From assembly GCA_963845485.1 (NCBI GenBank), contig CAWJSI010000016.1, positions 1 to 64,000 on the forward strand: 64,000 nucleotides of DNA. The letters are read 5' to 3'. Positions within the stretch are counted from its first letter, which is position 1, and every line of letters begins with the position of its first letter. The position numbers and the translations under genes were made by a program. Shown piece after piece: positions 49,409 to 57,694 of the stretch. Below the pieces are notes generated by a model that saw only the letters and a list, made by a program, of their open reading frames with translations, did no database searches and was not told the origin of the DNA. The stretch is from Bog-756 sp963845485 (lineage in GTDB: Bacteria; Actinomycetota; Acidimicrobiia; Acidimicrobiales; RAAP-2).

Positions 49409-50188
49409 CTAGAGGACCTTCAGCTGCTCGAGGAATGAGATGACCCGGGTGTAGCCCTCGCCCTCGTCGACGACGATCTCGCCTGACGAGCGGGCTTCGG
49501 CCTCGGCCACGTTGGTGACCTCCTGGCGGGCACCGGCTGCACCGACCTGGCCGGCGTCGATGCCGAGATCGGCGACCGTGAGGGTCTCGACCGGCTTCGA
49601 CTTGGCCGCCATGATCCCCTTGAAGGACGGGTACCGGGGTTCGACGACACCCGCGGTGACGGTGACCACGGCGGGCAACGGGCTCTCGACCTCGTCGTAG
49701 CCCGACTCGGTCTGGCGCTCGACCTTGACCGAGTCCCCGGTGATCTCGACCTTCTTGGCGAAGGTCACCGAAGGGAGGCCCAAGATCTCGGCGATCTGCA
49801 CCGGGGTGGTCCCCGTGTAGCCGTCGGTCGACTCGGTGGCGGCCAGGATGAGGTCGGGCTCGGCCCGCTTGATGGCAGCCGCCAGCACCTTGGCCGTGCC
49901 CAGGGCGTCGGTCCCGGCCAGTGAGTCGTCACTGATGAGAATGGCCTTCGCCGCCCCCATGGCCAAGGCGGTCCGCAGCCCCGAGGTCTCACCGTTGGGG
50001 GCCATGGACACCAAGGTGACGTCCCCGCCCCCGGCGCTGTCGGCCAGCTGGAGGGCCATCTCCACCCCATAGGCGTCGGAATCGTCCAGGATGAGTTTTC
50101 CCGCTCGGACAAGGTTCTTTGTCCCCGGATCCAGGGCGCCAGGCGCGGCGGGATCGGGGATCTGCTTCACACAGACAACTACGTTCAT
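49409..50188 (-). CDS. etfB: electron transfer flavoprotein beta subunit
   Basis: A 259-residue ETF beta subunit that binds AMP. It starts MNVVVCVKQIPDPAAP and contains DDSDAYGVEMALQLAD and the recognition-loop region LPAVVTVTAGVVEPRYPSFK, near the usual ETF beta signature. First gene of an etfBA operon. The upstream gap (50,189-50,376) is AT-rich next to the start and presumably carries the promoter. Confidence 0.95.
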   Translation of the reverse strand: MNVVVCVKQIPDPAAPGALDPGTKNLVRAGKLILDDSDAYGVEMALQLADSAGGGDVTLVSMAPNGETSGLRTALAMGAAKAILISDDSLAGTDALGTAKVLAAAIKRAEPDLILAATESTDGYTGTTPVQIAEILGLPSVTFAKKVEITGDSVKVERQTESGYDEVESPLPAVVTVTAGVVEPRYPSFKGIMAAKSKPVETLTVADLGIDAGQVGAAGARQEVTNVAEAEARSSGEIVVDEGEGYTRVISFLEQLKVL

Positions 50189-50376
50189 GGCCGTGCATTG
50201 TTATTGAAATTCGGCCTCTCGGCTAATCGGCCCGTCCTGCCTGGTCAGGACCTCACCGTTCGTGGCCGGACCGGCCCCCTTCGTCAGGCCGACAGGAAGG
50301 ACCCGGTCAGAGCCGTTCCGACCGGAAGCCGGTGCTCGGCTCGGACGGGTCCGGCCAGCGGTTCGCGCCCAGCGAT

Positions 50377-51078
50377 TCAGGTCCCGCCCAGGACCGACAG
50401 CGCCATAGTCACGTCGTCGGTGATCACGGTCCCGACGCCGAGCGCGGCGAGCACGTCGAGCTGTTCGGGGTCGTTAACCGTCCAGGCGGCCACCGACAGT
50501 CCGGCCCGGCCCGCCTCGGTCATCAGGGCTTCGTCGACCAGCGAGGCGTGGGGGTGGAAAGCCCCACACCCGTGCTCGAGGGCCACCGGCACCGCGGCAG
50601 CGGGGTCGAACCACGGGGCCACCAGCAGCCCGGTAGTGAGGTCGGGATCGACCTCCCGCACAGCTGACAGTGATGCCGGCCAGAACGACGACACCACGAC
50701 TGTCGACACCCGGTCCGCCGCCACCACCAGCTCGGCCACCTCGCGGGCCATCCGTTCGGTGGGGTCGAAGCCCGGCTCGCTGGGAAGGTTCTTCAGCTCG
50801 ATGTTGATGTCGAGGCCGACGCAGGCCTCGAGGGCCGCCGGGAGGAAGGCCACCGACGCCGGAAGCGAGTCCGCCTCGACCTCATGGACCGGTCCGAATC
50901 CCCGGATCTCGGCGTCATGATGGAGGGCCAGCGCCCCATCGGCCGTCCGGCGGACATCCAACTCGACGCCCTGAGCACCGAGGAGCCGGGCACGGAAGAA
51001 CGCTTCGAGGGTGTTCTCGCGGATGCCACTGGCCGGGTCGGGGCTGCCCCGATGGGCATGGATGGCGGGTACCGTCAT
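50377..51078 (-). CDS. glycerophosphodiester phosphodiesterase
   Basis: A 233-residue GDPD enzyme hydrolysing glycerophosphodiesters to glycerol 3-phosphate and an alcohol. Seen are the catalytic AHRGSPDPASGIRENTLEAF, the metal-ligand segment GVELDVRRTADGALALHHDAE, and the late WTVNDPEQLDVLAALGVG and VITDD. ATG 51078 with a GGAGG-type site is chosen over the frame that begins at 51153. No signal peptide, so cytosolic. Confidence 0.93.
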   Translation of the reverse strand: MTVPAIHAHRGSPDPASGIRENTLEAFFRARLLGAQGVELDVRRTADGALALHHDAEIRGFGPVHEVEADSLPASVAFLPAALEACVGLDINIELKNLPSEPGFDPTERMAREVAELVVAADRVSTVVVSSFWPASLSAVREVDPDLTTGLLVAPWFDPAAAVPVALEHGCGAFHPHASLVDEALMTEAGRAGLSVAAWTVNDPEQLDVLAALGVGTVITDDVTMALSVLGGT

Positions 51079-51160
51079 CGCTCCGGATCCTCCTCGGACT
51101 GGCCAACGCCGGGTTGCCCGAAAAAGGGCGCAAGAGGGTGCGTTCTGACACAAGAACCGG

Positions 51161-51189
51161 TTGCACCGGACAGTGCCGGTGATTACTCT
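51161..51189 (+). promoter_or_regulatory. candidate whiB1 promoter
   Basis: TTGCAC (51161-51166) and TACTCT (51184-51189) are 17 bases apart, giving a start about 95 bases before the whiB GTG. The spacer contains CCGGACAGTGCCGG, a near inverted repeat. Confidence 0.42.
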
Positions 51190-51289
51190 AGTGAACGAAA
51201 CCTGAACGGCCGGTGACAGTGTGGCGCCGAGCTATGTGAAACAGATCACAAACAGGAAAATCCCTGGCAATGGGAGCGGAGGACGCATC

Positions 51290-51580
51290 GTGGCCCTTAT
51301 GTGGAACCGTACGGTCGAATGGGACGACGGTGACTGGCGCTATTTGGCCGCCTGTCGCAGCACCGAGCCGGACCTGTTCTTCCCCATCGGGACGACGGGG
51401 CCGGCCATCGACCAGATCGAAGCGGCCAAGAGGGTCTGCCGTGGCTGTGATGCCCAGGAGCCCTGTCTCGATTTTGCCCTCGCCACCAACCAGGAGTCGG
51501 GCGTCTGGGGCGGTACCTCCGAAGAGGAGCGTCGCAAGCTCCGCAAGGCCTGGCTGGCCGCCCGCCGTCGGGCTTCCTGA
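51290..51580 (+). CDS. whiB1: WhiB-family iron-sulfur regulator, WhiB1 type
   Basis: A 96-residue Wbl protein. The four cluster cysteines are in YLAACRSTEPDLFF and VCRGCDAQEPCLDF, followed by the turn GVWGGTSEEERRKLRK and a basic DNA-binding tail. Start GTG 51290 has GGAGG 7 bases upstream; an in-frame ATG at 51299 is less well placed. Convergent with a PdtaS-like kinase gene, the arrangement found for whiB1 and pdtaS in M. tuberculosis, which supports the WhiB1 call. WhiB1 has a nitric-oxide-sensitive 4Fe-4S cluster and binds the principal sigma factor. Confidence 0.9.
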   Translation: MALMWNRTVEWDDGDWRYLAACRSTEPDLFFPIGTTGPAIDQIEAAKRVCRGCDAQEPCLDFALATNQESGVWGGTSEEERRKLRKAWLAARRRAS

Positions 51581-51584
51581 TCCC

Positions 51585-51602
51585 GGCGACCGGTAGGTCG
51601 CC
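51585..51602. terminator. hairpin after whiB1
   Basis: GGCGACC-GGTA-GGTCGCC is a perfect 7-pair stem with a 4-base loop, starting 5 bases after the whiB1 stop. No strong T-run follows. Confidence 0.5.
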
Positions 51603-51782
51603 GACGCTTCCCACGTTCCGCTTCTCGGCCGGGAGTCCGCCTGCCTGCTGATCGTCCCGACTCACTCCGCCTCTGGACAGCCCCGCCCACAGGGTCGACG
51701 AGAACCTACCTGTGTGACCGTTCCCGACGCTGACCGTGATGCCCGAAGCCGGACCTCGGTTGCCCGCTTCTGTCTGAGGGAA

Positions 51783-53402
51783 TCAGAGGCCGACGGCGTC
51801 CCCGTCCTGCACCGGCAGGGTGATGGCCACGATCGTGCCCCGCGTGCCCGGGAAGTGATCGCCACGGTTTCGCATGGTGATGGTTCCGTCCAGCTGACTG
51901 CGCACCAGGTCGCGAACGATCGACAGACCGAGGCTCTGGGTGGCGTCGATATCGAATCCATCGGGTAGGCCCAAGCCGTTGTCGATGACCTCGAGCGTCA
52001 GGGCCGAGAGGTCGTTGACCAGATGGACGCGGATACGACCCGGGGGCTGCACCGGCTCGCCCGACCCTTCCTCGGCCGGGGGAGGTCGGTCGGAAGGCCC
52101 GCCGTCATCCTCGCCTCCCGCGGTGGTGAACGCGTGCTCGACGGCGTTCTGGAGCAGTTCGGCCAGCACGACAGCGAGTGGCGTAGCCACATCGGCCGGC
52201 ACCTCTCCCAGCTCCCCGGTGACCTCGAAGGTCAGGCCCTGGCCCTGGACCACCGAGTCCTCGGCCATCCGGATCAACGACGTCACGATCTCGTCGAAGG
52301 GAACCTGGTCGCTCGGCTCACGCGACAGGATCTCGTGGACGATGGCGATCGAGCGAACCCGTCGCTCCGCCTCGAACAGAGCCACCCTGCCCTCGCCCCG
52401 GGGCAGGCGGCGGGCCTGGAGGCGCAACAGTGCCGAGATGGTCTGAAGGTTGTTCTTGACCCGGTGGTGGACCTCTCGGATGGCGGCGTCCTTCGAGAGG
52501 AGGAGGCGGTCGAGCCGGCGCACGTCGGTCACGTCACGCAACAGCACCAGGCATCCGGTCACCACGTCGTCGGCCATGAGAGGAATGCAGTGCAAGAGCA
52601 CCGTGACGTCGGGTCGGCGCTCCACCTCCTCCACCACGGGCAGGGCCGAGGCCAGGGCCCATTCGATGGCCGACTCCTCGATGCCGAGGTCGGTGAGTCG
52701 GCGCCCTTCGGTCTGGGAGTACATCCCCATCCGGTGCAGTGCGTTCGTGGCGTTCGGCGAGGCATACCGAACCCGGCCCTCCTCGTCGACGACTACCACG
52801 CCGTCCCCCACCCGGGGAGCCTCTTCGGTGGCCACCTCCTCGCTCGGGAACGGGAATGTCGATTCGGAGATCATGACGGCGAAGCGGTCGAAGAGGTCGC
52901 GGTAGGTCCGCTCGAGGTGACCGGGGCGTCGGCCGGCCCCGGCGGCCAGCCGGGCCAGCACGGCCACGGTCGTGCCCTCGCACCGGACCGGGATGCAGTG
53001 GAGTCGCACCGGCTCGTCACCGGGCTCGAGCTGTACTTCGCCCCGGGTGACGTCGCCCGTCTCCACGGTGAGCACGGCGAGCGGCCAGTCGGTGGCAGCC
53101 ACCGTCTGGCCCACCAGATCGTGTTCCACGACGGTGGCACTGTTGGAGGGACGCATCTGGCCGAGGATGACCAACTCGGTCCCGACCTCGGGGACGCCAA
53201 CCGGGCCGGCGTCCTTTCCGTAGTGCGCCGGACCGAACCCCGGCGGGTCCTCGGCGGACTCGGCCATGGGGGCCAACAGGACCAGGTCGGAAAAGGACAG
53301 GTCGGCCAGGATCCCCCAGGTCCCGAGGAGACGCTGGAGGTGCCCGAGCTGGGTCTCGTCGAGGTTGGTGCGCTCGAAGGCCAGCTCCGCCGGGGTGGCC
53401 AC
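51783..53402 (-). CDS. pdtaS: PdtaS-like sensor histidine kinase
   Basis: A 539-residue soluble kinase of the HisKA_2 group. Order: an N-terminal GAF-like sensor domain (to about residue 180), a PAS domain (VVVDEEGRVRYASPNATNAL), the phosphoacceptor helix REVHHRVKNNLQTISALL, and an HATPase domain with LLQNAVEHAF, DNGLGLPDGF and SLGLSIVRDLV. The HATPase domain carries an unusual disordered Asp/Gly/Pro-rich insert (GGEDDGGPSDRPPPAEEGSG). There are no membrane segments. In M. tuberculosis PdtaS phosphorylates the ANTAR regulator PdtaR; no regulator gene lies here. Confidence 0.88.
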   Translation of the reverse strand: MATPAELAFERTNLDETQLGHLQRLLGTWGILADLSFSDLVLLAPMAESAEDPPGFGPAHYGKDAGPVGVPEVGTELVILGQMRPSNSATVVEHDLVGQTVAATDWPLAVLTVETGDVTRGEVQLEPGDEPVRLHCIPVRCEGTTVAVLARLAAGAGRRPGHLERTYRDLFDRFAVMISESTFPFPSEEVATEEAPRVGDGVVVVDEEGRVRYASPNATNALHRMGMYSQTEGRRLTDLGIEESAIEWALASALPVVEEVERRPDVTVLLHCIPLMADDVVTGCLVLLRDVTDVRRLDRLLLSKDAAIREVHHRVKNNLQTISALLRLQARRLPRGEGRVALFEAERRVRSIAIVHEILSREPSDQVPFDEIVTSLIRMAEDSVVQGQGLTFEVTGELGEVPADVATPLAVVLAELLQNAVEHAFTTAGGEDDGGPSDRPPPAEEGSGEPVQPPGRIRVHLVNDLSALTLEVIDNGLGLPDGFDIDATQSLGLSIVRDLVRSQLDGTITMRNRGDHFPGTRGTIVAITLPVQDGDAVGL

Positions 53403-53405
53403 GGC

Positions 53406-54290
53406 TCAGGCCTCTGTTGGGGGCGCCACGTCCACGGCGTAGGCCCGGCGACCGCGGTAGCCCTGGAGGGTGCTGACCCCGGCCGCCGTCAAGAGGTCCC
53501 GCATCTCGGTGGCCCGGTCGGCCACGTCAGGGAGGGAGTGGGCGTCCGAGGCCGTCGTGAGCGGCACGCCGCGCTCCACCAGTCTCTTGAGGAGCGGGGG
53601 GGCCGGGTACTCCTCCCCCACCGGCTTGCGCCAACCGGCCGAGGACACCTCGGCGGCCATCCCCGAGCGCACCGCGGCCTCGGTGATCCGGTCGTAGTAC
53701 TCGTCGGGAACGGCAGGGACCCGTCCGGCCACCTTGACCAGATCCGGATGGGCGAAGACATCGCAGACCCCCGATTCCCCGAGCTCTTCCATGGCCCGGG
53801 AGTACTCGTCCCAGACGAGATCGATATCACGTACGTCCCACTCGGCCATGACCAGGGGGTCGTTCAAGACGTCGAACCGCCACGTCCCGAGCCAGTGCAC
53901 CGAGCCCAACAGGACGTCGAAGGGGTAGTCAGCCAGCAGGCCGGCCACCTGGTCCATGCGGTCCTGGTAGTAGTCCACCTCGAGGCCGAGGACCACTGGG
54001 AGCCCCTCAGCTTTGACGGCCAGGACGACCTCCACGTAGGCGTCGAGGTCGACCCGGGCGTGATGGTCCCAGTAGGCGGCCATCCCCGGGCGCAGCGCTT
54101 CTCCGGGCAGGTCGTCCCAGAAGCCACCGAGGAGGTCCTTGGCCTGGGTGAACCGGAACAGATGCTCGGTCAGGGCGATCTCGGTCACCCCCGCCTCGAC
54201 GGCCCGCGTGCAGTACGCCGTGACCTGCTCCACGGTTGCCTCGGCGTCGGACTGGGAGTGGGGCCAGAGGTGGAGGTGGTAGTCGAGCAT
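53406..54290 (-). CDS. PHP-family histidinol-phosphatase-like protein
   Basis: A 294-residue PHP-domain metallophosphoesterase. It has the N-terminal HxH motif LDYHLHLWPHSQS, IALTEHLFRF, LGLEVDYYQD, GSVHWLG, VFAHPDLVK and the final SDAHSLPD, all metal ligands of HisK-type histidinol phosphatases. Histidine synthesis is the default guess, but many PHP proteins have other substrates. It lies 3 bases before pdtaS in the same direction. Confidence 0.83.
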   Translation of the reverse strand: MLDYHLHLWPHSQSDAEATVEQVTAYCTRAVEAGVTEIALTEHLFRFTQAKDLLGGFWDDLPGEALRPGMAAYWDHHARVDLDAYVEVVLAVKAEGLPVVLGLEVDYYQDRMDQVAGLLADYPFDVLLGSVHWLGTWRFDVLNDPLVMAEWDVRDIDLVWDEYSRAMEELGESGVCDVFAHPDLVKVAGRVPAVPDEYYDRITEAAVRSGMAAEVSSAGWRKPVGEEYPAPPLLKRLVERGVPLTTASDAHSLPDVADRATEMRDLLTAAGVSTLQGYRGRRAYAVDVAPPTEA

Positions 54291-54301
54291 GGCGAGTGGG
54301 C

Positions 54302-54946
54302 TCAGCCGGCCAACCGGATGAGGGTGACGCCGTCGCGCACGGTGGTCTGGACCACGACGACCCTCGGGTCGACGGCCAGGGCGTCGTTGAAGGCCCGCAA
54401 GGCAACCGTGTCGTCGGAGGTGTCCGACTCATCGAGCACCCGACCGCTCCACAGGGTGTTGTCGGCGGCGATGAGGCCCCTCGGTGCCAGCTTGGGCAGG
54501 ACGGCCTCGAAATAGTCGTGATAGGCGGCCTTGTCGGCGTCGATGAAGACGAGGTCGAACGGGCCGGGCAGGGTGGCAATGGTGTCGATGGCCGGGCCCA
54601 CGAGCACCTCGATGGCGCCGGCGTAGGGACTGGCGGCGATGTGGCGTCGAGCGAACTCGGCGTGCTCCTCGGAGATCTCACAGGTGGTGATACGACCGCC
54701 GGGCGCCAACCCGGCCGCCATGGCCAGCGAAGAGTAGCCGCCGAAGGTACCGATCTCCAGGACCGAGCGGGCCCCGAGGGCGAACGTGAGCATCTCGAGG
54801 TAGCGGCCCTCGAGCCGACCCACCATCATGCCCGGGGAGGTGAGGGTGGCCCGAAGGTCGCTGGCCAGTTCCTCCAGATGGGCCGGGGGCGCCGTGGTGT
54901 GCTCCTCGGCATAGGCCTCGAGGGCCGGGTCGACGATGTCGGTCAC
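54302..54946 (-). CDS. class I SAM-dependent O-methyltransferase
   Basis: A 214-residue methyltransferase of the catechol/caffeoyl-CoA O-methyltransferase group. The SAM motif is VLEIGTFGGYSSLAMAAGL, and metal-binding acids occur in LVFIDADKAAYHDYF and IAADNTLWSG. The substrate is unknown. It is part of the minus-strand run between the ArsA pair and the PHP gene. Confidence 0.9.
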   Translation of the reverse strand: MTDIVDPALEAYAEEHTTAPPAHLEELASDLRATLTSPGMMVGRLEGRYLEMLTFALGARSVLEIGTFGGYSSLAMAAGLAPGGRITTCEISEEHAEFARRHIAASPYAGAIEVLVGPAIDTIATLPGPFDLVFIDADKAAYHDYFEAVLPKLAPRGLIAADNTLWSGRVLDESDTSDDTVALRAFNDALAVDPRVVVVQTTVRDGVTLIRLAG

Positions 54947-54986
54947 AGCTGCATCGTAAGTCAGCCAGGACCCCCGCTCGGCTCCG

Positions 54987-56261
54987 TTACTCCCAGATCT
55001 GTTCGCCCAGGCGGACGAGGCCGGCCAGATCGAAGATGTCCGTGTCGAAGAACGGCACGGTGGCCAGTACGTCGGGCACCACCGAGAGCATGCTCCGCTC
55101 CTCCATCTCCCGAAGCGCGACCACTTGGAAGTTCAGGTAGCTGTCGGCCACCTCGCCGAGTACCCGGGCGATCTGGTCGGTGTCGCCCATGGCCGGGTCC
55201 AGTGCCGCGAGATCCGAGGTCAGCAGGGAGGCGAGCTCGTCGGCCCGCTCGTTCATGGCGTCGGCGACGACCGTGCCCTCGGAACCGCGCAGGTAGTCCG
55301 GGAGCACCTTGTTGAGCACGATGGCGCCGAGATGGAGGCGGCGGGAGACCAGCTGCTCGGCGAAGTACTCCGCCTCGCGCAAGGGCACCGCTTCGAGGGT
55401 CGACACCACAAGGAAGGTGCTCCGGCGATCCGAGAGCAGGCGCTCTACCGCCTCGGAGCGCTCGACGAACCCGTCGTACATGGACTGGAACAGGATGAAG
55501 AACTCCGAGATGTCCGCCAGGAACTCGGTACCGAGTATCCGGTCGGCGATGGAGTAGAAGGGCTTTGTGGCCACGTTGACCAGGCGGGACCGGTAGGGGA
55601 CGATGAGCCAGCGCAGCAGTCGCGATGAGAAGAAGTCGGCCATGCGCTGGGGGGCGTCGAGGAAATCGAGTGCGTTCCTCGTCGGTGGGGTGTCCACCAC
55701 GATGAGGTCGTAGTCGCATTCGGAGTGGATCTCATAGAGGCGCTCCATGGCGATGTAGTCGTGGCTCTGGACGAACTTCCCCGAGATGTTCTGATAGAGC
55801 GGATTGGCCAGGATCTCATCCCTCGTCTGGCGGTCCGGCGCGTGGCGGCGGATGAGCGCGTCCCAGGACTCCTTGGTGTCGAGCATGGCCACCCACAGCT
55901 CACCCCTCGCCTTCACACCGGCGGCCCGGAAGGCCTCGTCGGGAACACGGTGTTCGGTGTTGCCGATGCCCTCGAGACCCAGGGCGTCGGCCAGACGCTT
56001 GGCCGGATCGACGGTCAGCACCAGCACCTTGCTGCCGTGCCGGACGGCGGCCATCACGCCGGCGGCCGCGGCAGTGGTCGTCTTGCCCACGCCGCCGGGC
56101 CCACAGGCGATGACGATCTCCTTGGTGGCCAGTAGCCCGTCCATCGATCCACTACCGGCCGACGACACCGCCGGGCTCTGTCGGCGGTCGCGTCCCTCAA
56201 TGGTGTCGGCCGGAGCCGAACGTGCGGCACGTCCCCGGTGCCCGGCCCGCTCGGCGGCCAT
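54987..56261 (-). CDS. ArsA-family ATPase, second of a pair
   Basis: A 424-residue ArsA/GET3-type ATPase. Deviant Walker A IACGPGGVGKTTTAAAAGV, the switch segment LTVDPAKRLADALGL, and DLIVVDTPPTRNALDFLD are present. It lacks an arsenic-type cysteine set. Paired ArsA-like genes like Rv3679-Rv3680 are an actinobacterial feature and are not part of an arsenic operon. The ATG overlaps the upstream stop (TGATG). The first 38 residues are disordered, so an internal start at MDGLLATKEIVI is possible. Confidence 0.87.
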   Translation of the reverse strand: MAAERAGHRGRAARSAPADTIEGRDRRQSPAVSSAGSGSMDGLLATKEIVIACGPGGVGKTTTAAAAGVMAAVRHGSKVLVLTVDPAKRLADALGLEGIGNTEHRVPDEAFRAAGVKARGELWVAMLDTKESWDALIRRHAPDRQTRDEILANPLYQNISGKFVQSHDYIAMERLYEIHSECDYDLIVVDTPPTRNALDFLDAPQRMADFFSSRLLRWLIVPYRSRLVNVATKPFYSIADRILGTEFLADISEFFILFQSMYDGFVERSEAVERLLSDRRSTFLVVSTLEAVPLREAEYFAEQLVSRRLHLGAIVLNKVLPDYLRGSEGTVVADAMNERADELASLLTSDLAALDPAMGDTDQIARVLGEVADSYLNFQVVALREMEERSMLSVVPDVLATVPFFDTDIFDLAGLVRLGEQIWE

Positions 56262-57208
56262 CAGAAACCGAGCTCCTCGCCCAGGGAGGCCGCCACCTGC
56301 CGGGTGGTGCGCAGGCCATGGGAGCGGGTGAACAGGTAGGGCAGGTAGAGGAGGGGCACGGCGCTGTCGATCCCCTGGCGGAGGCGGTCGAGGTGGGTGG
56401 TGCGGGTACGCCGCATGGTCACGGCCAGGCGGGCGGCGTCGAATGCCGGGGCGGCATCTCCCCCCACCAGGTCGCTCAGCCGGGCCAGCGGGCCGGGACC
56501 ACCCAGTGCGTCGAATACGGCCTCCTCCTGGCGTCCGAAGAGCTCGGGCAGGACTCGGTTGGCCACCACGGCGGATAGTCGGACCGTTGTCTCGTTACGC
56601 ACCCGGGCGGCCAGGTCGATGGTCTCGCTGACCGGCATCTCCTCGGGCGTGCACACGGCCACGAGCCCCGTCCGCCGAGGATCGGAGAGGATCTCCAGCA
56701 TCCAATCGGTCTGGGAGCGGATGAGACCCACCTTCACCAGGCTGTTGATGGCCTGGGGGGCGGCCAGCTGGCCGATGATGTGCCCCGACGCCGGGGCGTC
56801 CACCACCACCAGGTCGTAATGGCGCTCCCGGACCTCGTAACAGAACTTGCCCACGGTGAGGATCTCACGCACCCCGGGCGCCGCCGTGGCCACGAAGTCG
56901 AAGGCCTTGGCCAGCGGTCCGATCCGGCCCACCACGGGGATGCGTAGCTGGAGCTTCAGGTACTCGCGGAGAGAGGCCTCGGTGTCCATGGTCATGGCGA
57001 AGAGGCCCGGGAGGACCTCGCGTTCCTGGAAGGTGGTGGGCGACGTCTCGTAGAAGCCGGCCACGTCGCCTTTGGCGTCCACCTCGCAGATCAGCACCCG
57101 TTTGCCGTGCTGGGAGGCGAGCAGGGCAAGTGCCGAGGCCACCGTGGTCTTCCCGACACCACCTTTCCCGGTGACGAAGAGCAGTTTGAGGTCGAGGAGC
57201 GGGTTCAT
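56261..57208 (-). CDS. ArsA-family ATPase, first of a pair
   Basis: A 315-residue ArsA/GET3-like ATPase. Walker A FVTGKGGVGKTTVASALAL, CEVDAKGDVAGFYETSP, and DLVVVDAPASGHIIGQLAAP are present. The usual A-type switch aspartates are retained. It is followed immediately by its partner, suggesting a heterodimer, as inferred for the mycobacterial Rv3679-Rv3680 proteins. No tail-anchored-protein pathway partner is visible. Confidence 0.88.
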   Translation of the reverse strand: MNPLLDLKLLFVTGKGGVGKTTVASALALLASQHGKRVLICEVDAKGDVAGFYETSPTTFQEREVLPGLFAMTMDTEASLREYLKLQLRIPVVGRIGPLAKAFDFVATAAPGVREILTVGKFCYEVRERHYDLVVVDAPASGHIIGQLAAPQAINSLVKVGLIRSQTDWMLEILSDPRRTGLVAVCTPEEMPVSETIDLAARVRNETTVRLSAVVANRVLPELFGRQEEAVFDALGGPGPLARLSDLVGGDAAPAFDAARLAVTMRRTRTTHLDRLRQGIDSAVPLLYLPYLFTRSHGLRTTRQVAASLGEELGF

Positions 57209-57286
57209 AAGACGAGGGCGACGGCCCGCTCCCGCATCACCACACCGCTCAGGGCCGAACCGCCCCGGTGCCGCAATGCGGTCGGG

Positions 57287-57523
57287 TCAGGAGATCCCGA
57301 AGCCGACCCGTCGATCCGAGACCGGGGGGTCCACTTCGACATAGGCCACTTTGGCGACGGGCACGCCGACCTGGCGGCCCTTCCGGTCGGTCAGCCACAG
57401 GATGGTGCCATCGTCGGACAACGCCGTCTCGATGTCGGCCAGGACCTTCTCGCGGTCGGCATCGTCGGGCAACTCGATGTCGAGCTCCTTCATCGATTGC
57501 ACGATTCCGATACGCACGTCCAC
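57287..57523 (-). CDS. DUF3107 protein
   Basis: A 78-residue protein of the small actinobacterial family DUF3107 (VDVRIGIVQSMKELDIELPD to KVAYVEVDPP). GTG 57523 follows AGGAG by about 9 bases; the much longer open frame that contains it reaches 58372 inside the divergent dGTPase-like gene and is not real. It starts the minus-strand run with the ArsA pair. Function unknown. Confidence 0.85.
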   Translation of the reverse strand: MDVRIGIVQSMKELDIELPDDADREKVLADIETALSDDGTILWLTDRKGRQVGVPVAKVAYVEVDPPVSDRRVGFGIS

Positions 57524-57694
57524 CTGGCACGCTCCTCTCAGCGGGGCCCGGCACGACTGCCAGGTCCCTCCGACGATACAAGGTCCGCGGCGCCCGGCGT
57601 CCCCCACCCTGACGGATCGGCAGTGGCACCCCTCCGAGCGCACCCCTACCGGCCGGTCTCCCCCGCTGTGACAGGCGTAGGGCACACTGGGACG

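Noticed and set aside
54987..57208. ArsA pair as an arsenic-resistance operon
   Set aside because: No arsB, arsC or ArsR gene nearby and no arsenite-binding cysteine set; paired ArsA-like ATPases are general in actinobacteria.
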